From positions 1 through 64,000 of the forward strand of contig NZ_JADDOL010000017.1 in NCBI RefSeq assembly GCF_016906305.1: a DNA stretch of 64,000 bases. The letters are read 5' to 3'. Numbering within the stretch: position 1 is the first letter of the stretch; each line of letters starts with the position of its first letter. Origin of the DNA: Alloalcanivorax marinus (lineage in GTDB: Bacteria; Pseudomonadota; Gammaproteobacteria; Pseudomonadales; Alcanivoracaceae). The notes beneath the pieces are model-generated. The model ran no database searches. It was not told the origin of the DNA and saw only the letters and a list, made by a program, of their open reading frames with translations. The translations under genes were made by a program, and so were the position numbers. Positions 59,180 through 64,000 of this stretch are shown here, in pieces.

Positions 59180-59210
59180 ATCAATGGGTTACCGTGGTCC
59201 GACCCCGAGG
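59180..59210 (+). repeat. Second-family repeat, copy D, overlapping dapE
   Basis: ATCAATGGGTTACCG then TGGTCCGACCCCGAGG. On the minus strand the repeat encodes the last residues of DapE (GVGPR) and its TAA stop. Confidence 0.8.
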
Positions 59211-60328
59211 AGGTTTTGGAGGAGGCGGTGGTAGATGTGGGTGAGGGTGTCCAGGTCGGCGATGTCGGTGTGTTCGTCCACTTTGTGGATGGTGGCGTTG
59301 ACCGGGCCGAGTTCCACCACCTGGGCGCCGGTGGGGGCGATGAAGCGGCCGTCGCTGGTGCCGCCGGCGGTGGACAGTTCGGTGTCGCGGCCGGTGACGT
59401 CGCGGATCGCCGCCACGGTGGCGTCCACTAAAGCGCCCCGGTCGGTGAGGAAGGGCTGGCCGGAGAGCTTCCATTCGATTTGGTAGTCCAGGCCGTGCTT
59501 GTCCAGCACCGCCTCGGTGCGCCGGCGCAGTTCTTCCTCGGTGAGCTCGGTGGAGAAGCGGAAATTGAATACCACTTCGCAGGTGCCGGGGATCACGTTG
59601 GTGGCACCGGTGCCGGCGTTGATGTTGGAGATCTGAAAGCTGGTGGCCGGGAAGAAGTCGTTGCCCCGGTCCCATTCGGTGGCGGCCAGCTCCGCCAGGG
59701 CGGGGGCGGCGTCGTGCACCGGGTTGCGGGCCAGGTGCGGGTAGGCCACGTGGCCCTGCACGCCGTTCACGGTGAGCACGGCGCCCAGGGAGCCGCGCCG
59801 GCCGTTCTTGATCACGTCGCCCACGGCGTCGGTGGAGGAGGGTTCGCCCACCAGGCAGTAGTCGATGGCTTCGCCCCGGGCCTGCAGGGCCTCCACCACC
59901 TTCACGGTGCCGTTCACCGACGGGCCTTCCTCGTCGGCGGTGATCAGAAAGCCGATACTGCCGGCGTGGTCCGGGTGGGCGGCGACAAAGTCCTCCACCG
60001 CCACCATCATCGCCGCGATGGAGCCTTTCATGTCCGCCGCGCCCCGGCCGTAGAGCTGGCCGTTTTCCTCGGTGGGGGCGAAGGGGTCATGACGCCATTG
60101 CCGGACCGCGCCGGTGGGCACCACGTCGGTGTGGCCGGCGAACACGAACAGCGGGCCGGCGTCGCCACGCCGGGCCCACAGGTTACGCACTTCCTCGAAC
60201 CACAGGGTTTCGCACCGGAACCCCAGCGCTTCCAGCTTTTCGATCATCCAGTCCTGACAGCCTTCATCCTCCGGCGTGACGGAGGGGCGGCGGATGAGTT
60301 CCTTGGCGTAATCCAGCGTTCGAGACAT
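59189..60328 (-). CDS. dapE: Succinyl-diaminopimelate desuccinylase DapE
   Basis: 379 residues. Metal-binding motifs are [11 protein letters not shown] (His), [13 protein letters not shown] (Asp) and [13 protein letters not shown] (Glu catalytic), then a dimerisation domain, then the distal metal His in [20 protein letters not shown]. It frees LL-diaminopimelate and succinate in lysine and peptidoglycan synthesis. The last five residues come from a repeat element, replacing the original end. dapD and dapC follow upstream on the same strand. Confidence 0.95.
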   Translation of the reverse strand: MSRTLDYAKELIRRPSVTPEDEGCQDWMIEKLEALGFRCETLWFEEVRNLWARRGDAGPLFVFAGHTDVVPTGAVRQWRHDPFAPTEENGQLYGRGAADMKGSIAAMMVAVEDFVAAHPDHAGSIGFLITADEEGPSVNGTVKVVEALQARGEAIDYCLVGEPSSTDAVGDVIKNGRRGSLGAVLTVNGVQGHVAYPHLARNPVHDAAPALAELAATEWDRGNDFFPATSFQISNINAGTGATNVIPGTCEVVFNFRFSTELTEEELRRRTEAVLDKHGLDYQIEWKLSGQPFLTDRGALVDATVAAIRDVTGRDTELSTAGGTSDGRFIAPTGAQVVELGPVNATIHKVDEHTDIADLDTLTHIYHRLLQNLLGVGPR

Positions 60329-60417
60329 GAATCCGGCTCCAAGCTACAGGCTACAAGCTCCAGGCACGCAGACTTCCGGGGCCTGCTTGTGGCTTGAAGC
60401 TTGCAGCTCGTGGCGGC

Positions 60418-61452
60418 TCAGTTGTGTTTGTGCAGTTCTTCGTTGAGGGCGATGGCGCTTTTGTTGGTCTGGCACTGCACCGCGCCGTTCACGGAATTAC
60501 GACGGAACAGCAGGTCGGATTGACCGGCCAGGTCGCGGGCCTTGACGGTGTCGGCCACGTCGCCGTTCTCATCCAGCACTTCCACCTTGGTGCCGGAGGT
60601 GATGTACAGGCCGGCTTCGATGGTGCAGCGGTCGCCCAGGGGGATGCCGGTGCCGGCGTTGGCGCCGAGCAGGCAGTTCTCGCCCAGGGAAATCACGATG
60701 TTGCCACCGCCGGACAGGGTGCCCATGGTGGAGGAGCTGCCGCCCAGGTCGGAGCCCTTGCCCACGAACACGCCGGCGGAAATACGGCCTTCGATCATGC
60801 CCGGGCCTTCGGTGCCGGCGTTGAAGTTGATAAAGCCTTCGTGCATGACGGTGGTGCCTTCGCCCACGTAGGCGCCCAGACGAACCCGCGCGGTGTCGGC
60901 GATGCGCACGCCGGCGGGCACCACGTAATCGGTCATCTTGGGAAACTTGTCGACGCTGTTCACTTCCAGCAGCTTGCCGTTGAGGCGCGCCAGCAGCTGC
61001 CGCTCGGGCAGTTCGTTCAGGTCGATGGCGCCCTCATTGGTCCAGGCCACGTTGGGCAGCAGCGGGAAGATGCCGCTGAGCACCACGCCGTTGGGTTTGA
61101 CCAGACGGTGGGAAAGCAGGTGCAGCTTGAGGTAGGCCTCCGGGGTGGAGGCCGGCTCCGCGTCGGTTTCCAGGATGGTCAGCACCAGCGGCTGCTCGCT
61201 TTCCTGGAACGCCACCGCGTAGCTGGCTTCGTGCTCGAAGCCGGCGTCGCGCCATTCCCGGGCCAGATGCTGAACCTGACGGTGGGTCAGTTCCAGGGCG
61301 GCGTTACCGCCTTCGTAGCCTACTTCCTCGCGGATCACGTCCACCAGCTTCGGGTCCGGTTTCAGGTAGGGGTCCGGATAGAACACTTCCAGCCAGTGTT
61401 CGTCGCGGTTCTTGGTGCCGCAGCCCAGGGCCATTGCGAAAATCGTGCTCAT
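60418..61452 (-). CDS. dapD: Tetrahydrodipicolinate N-succinyltransferase DapD
   Basis: 344 residues, the long form typical of pseudomonads, with an N-terminal domain of about 150 residues and a left-handed beta-helix at about 165-300 (LGAYVGEGTTVMHEGFINFN, EGRISAGVFVGKGSDLGG, GENCLLGANAGTGIPLGDRC). It succinylates tetrahydrodipicolinate, two steps before DapE. AAGGAGAACGAC leads the ATG. Confidence 0.95.
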   Translation of the reverse strand: MSTIFAMALGCGTKNRDEHWLEVFYPDPYLKPDPKLVDVIREEVGYEGGNAALELTHRQVQHLAREWRDAGFEHEASYAVAFQESEQPLVLTILETDAEPASTPEAYLKLHLLSHRLVKPNGVVLSGIFPLLPNVAWTNEGAIDLNELPERQLLARLNGKLLEVNSVDKFPKMTDYVVPAGVRIADTARVRLGAYVGEGTTVMHEGFINFNAGTEGPGMIEGRISAGVFVGKGSDLGGSSSTMGTLSGGGNIVISLGENCLLGANAGTGIPLGDRCTIEAGLYITSGTKVEVLDENGDVADTVKARDLAGQSDLLFRRNSVNGAVQCQTNKSAIALNEELHKHN

Positions 61453-61490
61453 GTCGTTCTCCTTTAGCGTGGCGCGCCCGGCGCCGGCGC

Positions 61491-61838
61491 TTACTGAATC
61501 AGTGTCTTCCACTCGTCGGCGTTGAAGCCGGCGCGCAGGTGGTCATCGGTTTGCAGGATCGGTCGCTTGATCAGGGACGGGTTGGCCAGGGCCTGTTCGG
61601 CGGCGGCATCGGCGTCCATGTTCTCGCGCACCTCGGGGTCCAGCTTGCGCCAGGTGGTGCCGCGACGGTTGATCACCGTGTCCCAGCCCAGTGCCGCGAT
61701 CCATTGGCGCAGCGCCGGCTCGGGCACGCCGTCCTTACGATAGTCGTGAAAACGGTAGTCCACGCCCTGTTGGTCCAGCCAGGCGCGGGCCTTCTTCATG
61801 GTATCGCAGTTCTTGATGCCGTAGATGGTGATCGCCAT
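61491..61838 (-). CDS. ArsC/Spx-family reductase (YffB-like)
   Basis: 115 residues. ITIYGIKNCDTMKKARAWL carries Cys11 and RGTTWRKLD the second conserved block, as in YffB, which neighbours dapE in E. coli. The fold is thioredoxin-like; arsenate reduction is unlikely without the rest of the active site, and glutathione-dependent thiol chemistry is the usual proposal. The ATG at 61838 is chosen over a GTG two codons earlier that overlaps dapC. Confidence 0.87.
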   Translation of the reverse strand: MAITIYGIKNCDTMKKARAWLDQQGVDYRFHDYRKDGVPEPALRQWIAALGWDTVINRRGTTWRKLDPEVRENMDADAAAEQALANPSLIKRPILQTDDHLRAGFNADEWKTLIQ

Positions 61839-61840
61839 GG

Positions 61841-63022
61841 TCACAGCCTCTCAATCAGGGCGCGGATGCGCCGCGCGCCTTCGATGCATTGGTCCAGCTC
61901 CGCCACCAGCGCCATGCGCACCCGGTTCTTGCCCGGGTTGCGGCCGTCCACGGTGCGCGACAGATAACGGCCGGGCAGCACGGTGACGTTTTCCTCCGCC
62001 TTGAGGCGGCGCGCGAAGGTTTCGTCGTCCACCGGCGTCTTCGGCCACAGGTAAAAGCCCGCGTCCGGGGCGGATACCTTAAGTGGCTCGCCCAGAATGT
62101 CCAGTACCGCCTTGAACTTCTCGTTGTAGAGCGCGCGGTTGGCCGCCACATGGGCCTCGTCGTTCCAGGCGGCGATGCTGGCCAGTTGGTGATGCACGGG
62201 CATGGCGCAGCCGTGGTAGGTGCGGTAGCGCAGAAAGCCGGCCAGCACATCGGCGTCGCCGGCCACGAAGCCGGAGCGCAGGCCGGGCAGGTTGGAGCGC
62301 TTGGACAGGGAGTGGAACACCACGCAGCGCCGGTAGTCGTGCCGGCCCATTTCCGCGCAGGCCTGCAGCAGTCCCGGCGGTGCCTTGTCGCGGTAGATTT
62401 CCGAGTAGCATTCGTCGGAGGCGATCACGAAGTCGAACTTGTCGGCGAGCTGGATCAGTGCCTTCAACTGGGCGGTGCTGAGCACGGCGCCGGTGGGGTT
62501 GCCCGGGCTGCAGATGAACAGCAGCCGGGTGCGTTTCCAGACCGCTTCGTCCACCGCGTCGAAGTCCGGTTGCAGGCCGCTGGCGGCGGTGCAGGGCAGG
62601 TACACCGGCTCGCCGCCGCCGAGAAAGGCGGCGCCTTCATAGATCTGATAGAAGGGGTTGGGCATCAGCACCAGAGGTTGCTGGTCCCGGTCGAGCAGCG
62701 CCTGGGCGAAGGCGAACAGGGCCTCCCGGGTGCCGTTCACCGGCAGCACCTGGCGGTCCGCGTCCACACCGCTGAGTTTGAAGCGGCGGGTCAGCCAGCC
62801 GGCGATGGCTTCGCGCAGTTCCGGCAGCCCGGCGGTGGCCGGGTATTTGGCGAGCAGGGCGGTGTTGTCGCGCAGCACCTGCTGCACGAAGTCCGGCGAC
62901 GGGTGCTGCGGTTCGCCAATCGACAGGGCGATGTGCGGCTTGTCCGCCACCGGCAGGCCGGCGAACAGGGCGCCGAGTTTTTCAAACGGGTACGGATGCA
63001 ACCGTTCCAGATCGGGATTCAT
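61841..63022 (-). CDS. dapC: Succinyldiaminopimelate transaminase DapC
   Basis: 393 residues. A fold-type I aminotransferase with CSPGNPTGAVLS near 172-183, DECYSEIYRDKAPPG near 206-220 and the PLP lysine in FHSLSKRSNLPGLRSGF near 240. It makes N-succinyl-LL-diaminopimelate, between DapD and DapE. The gene lies 18 bases after glnD. Confidence 0.93.
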   Translation of the reverse strand: MNPDLERLHPYPFEKLGALFAGLPVADKPHIALSIGEPQHPSPDFVQQVLRDNTALLAKYPATAGLPELREAIAGWLTRRFKLSGVDADRQVLPVNGTREALFAFAQALLDRDQQPLVLMPNPFYQIYEGAAFLGGGEPVYLPCTAASGLQPDFDAVDEAVWKRTRLLFICSPGNPTGAVLSTAQLKALIQLADKFDFVIASDECYSEIYRDKAPPGLLQACAEMGRHDYRRCVVFHSLSKRSNLPGLRSGFVAGDADVLAGFLRYRTYHGCAMPVHHQLASIAAWNDEAHVAANRALYNEKFKAVLDILGEPLKVSAPDAGFYLWPKTPVDDETFARRLKAEENVTVLPGRYLSRTVDGRNPGKNRVRMALVAELDQCIEGARRIRALIERL

Positions 63023-63040
63023 GGTGGTCCTTGTCAGGGG

Positions 63041-64000
63041 CTAGATGGTGACGGAGAGGGCGTCGTCCTTGCTGCGATCGTCCAGTTCCTGAATCAGGGT
63101 GTCGCGCAGGCGCTCGCACAGCCGCGGGTCGGACACCGGCTGGCCGTCCAGGTCGGTGACGAAGAATACGTCCTCCGCCTTTTCCCCCAGGGTGGCGATG
63201 CGCGCGTTCTGCACCAGCAGCTCAAAGCGCACGAAGATACGGCCGATGTGCGCCAACAGGCCGGGCCGGTCCAGGGTCTGCACGTCGACCACGGTGCGGT
63301 CGTTGACGATGTCGTTGCTGATGGTGACCTGGGTGGGCACGTCGAAGTGCTTGTTGCGGCGCGGCATGCGCCGGCTCACCGTGGTGCCGAACTGCTCCGG
63401 GTGCTTGAGCGTCTCCGTGAGCGTCTTGCGGATGTGCTCGATGCGCGGCCAGTCGTCGCCGATCGGCGTGCCGTGTTCGTCGAGCACGATGTAGGTGTCC
63501 AGGCTGAAGCCGTCGGCGCTGGTGATAATGCGCGCGTCCATGATGGTCAGCCCCAGGCTGTCCAGGGCGTTCACGGTGGCGGCGAACAGGTTGCGGGTGT
63601 CCGGGGTGTAGATAAAGATCTGCGAGCCGCCTTCCGCCTGATTGCCCTGCTGGCCGGTTTCCGATTCGCGGATCAGCACCAGCGGGTCCCGGTCGTTGCT
63701 GCGCTCCAGCAGCGCCTCGGTGTGCCAGGCGATGTCCCAGGGCGTTTCGCGCAGGAAATACTCGTCGCCGATATTGGCCCACAGGGCCTCGATGGCCTTG
63801 ATGTCGTGGTCGCGCTCGGCCAGCAGCTTGAGGGCTTCGTCGCGGGTCTCGTCGATCCAGTCCTGCTTGTCCTGGGGATTGTTGAGGCCACGGCGCAGGG
63901 CGCGTTTGGTTTCCAGATAAAGCTGGCGCAGCAGGGAGGCGCGCCAGGAATTCCACAGCGCCGGATTGGTGGCGTTGATGTCGGCCACCGTGAGCACGTA
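63041..64000 (-). CDS. glnD: PII uridylyltransferase GlnD, C-terminal part
   Basis: At least 319 residues; the 5' part is beyond the right edge of the window. YLLTVADINATNPALW-type sequence belongs to the end of the HD domain (LTVADINATNPALWNSWRAS), then a helical linker, and two ACT domains at about 125-225 and 235-318 (IFIYTPDTRNLFAATVNALD; TVVDVQTLDRPGLLAHIGRI) that bind glutamine. GlnD modifies PII according to glutamine level; it therefore acts on the same nitrogen control that reads out at amtB. Confidence 0.95.
   Translation of the reverse strand, partial: YVLTVADINATNPALWNSWRASLLRQLYLETKRALRRGLNNPQDKQDWIDETRDEALKLLAERDHDIKAIEALWANIGDEYFLRETPWDIAWHTEALLERSNDRDPLVLIRESETGQQGNQAEGGSQIFIYTPDTRNLFAATVNALDSLGLTIMDARIITSADGFSLDTYIVLDEHGTPIGDDWPRIEHIRKTLTETLKHPEQFGTTVSRRMPRRNKHFDVPTQVTISNDIVNDRTVVDVQTLDRPGLLAHIGRIFVRFELLVQNARIATLGEKAEDVFFVTDLDGQPVSDPRLCERLRDTLIQELDDRSKDDALSVTI

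Overview
The window is a dense, GC-rich (roughly two-thirds G+C by eye) chromosomal segment of a gammaproteobacterium. Three things point to the Pseudomonadales/Oceanospirillales side, most likely an Alcanivorax-like (Alcanivoracaceae) oil-degrading lineage: the order glnD-dapC-arsC-like-dapD-dapE, the 852-residue PlsB and long 820-residue FadE, and the abundance of acyl-CoA and aldehyde enzymes. This taxonomic call is inference. No rRNA, tRNA, prophage, insertion sequence, CRISPR array or integrase was recognised.

Layout. 0.2-1.7 kb: two small helix-turn-helix regulators and an unrecognised protein. 1.8-10.2 kb: an iron-uptake island in two blocks, each with a Fur-box-like site: a DUF3649/PepSY/DUF3325 membrane ferrisiderophore-reductase-type operon (minus strand) and an ECF sigma/FecR/TonB receptor set (plus strand), separated by a MATE transporter and epmC. 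10.3-12.3 kb: BetT-type choline transporter. 12.5-20.7 kb: a nine-gene minus-strand train (ArsC-like, WrbA, DUF2069, RDD, SpoIIM-like, DUF4129, DUF4350, MoxR, DUF58), nearly all overlapping or closely spaced. 20.7-25.9 kb: YihY-family protein, acylphosphatase, alpha/beta hydrolase, class I fumarase and a lipoprotein.

25.9-39.6 kb: a divergent catabolic cluster. On the minus strand are a TetR regulator, an enoyl-CoA hydratase/isomerase, a secreted NHL beta-propeller, an acyl-CoA ligase, two small MaoC-type hotdog proteins and an esterase-like hydrolase. On the plus strand are a complete Liv-type ABC transporter and a 3-hydroxybutyrate-dehydrogenase-like SDR. A perfect-arm palindrome sits at the TetR promoter. 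It reads as one import, CoA-activation and beta-oxidation unit for an unidentified organic acid or acyl compound, and is the best candidate here for an undescribed pathway.

39.8-64 kb is mostly core metabolism: minCDE, fadE, cnoX, amtB (with two NtrC-like sites and a sigma-54-like promoter), an SCP2 protein, mobA, yoaA-tsaB, a thioesterase, uppP-rsmJ, plsB, a DMT transporter, an aldehyde dehydrogenase, a small membrane protein, dapE, dapD, an ArsC/YffB-like reductase, dapC, and the 3' part of glnD running off the right edge.

Two repeat families run through the window. The first is a REP-type palindrome (core AGCGACTTCAGTCGC or AGCGGCTTCAGCCGC) with 13 loci, mostly head-to-head pairs. One pair lies in frame inside the DUF4129 gene, and several supply or touch stop codons. 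The second is a different element ending in a GGTCCGACCC-type palindrome, with four copies at 55.8-59.2 kb; one encodes the C-terminus of DapE. The three stretches over 300 bases without a gene are 33318-33658 (TetR operator, second palindrome, possible promoter), 45432-45769 (REP pair with a 12-C run, then NtrC and sigma-54 sites) and 58552-58889 (second-family repeat with a terminator-like hairpin). Bases 1-209 hold one REP copy and nothing else I can support.
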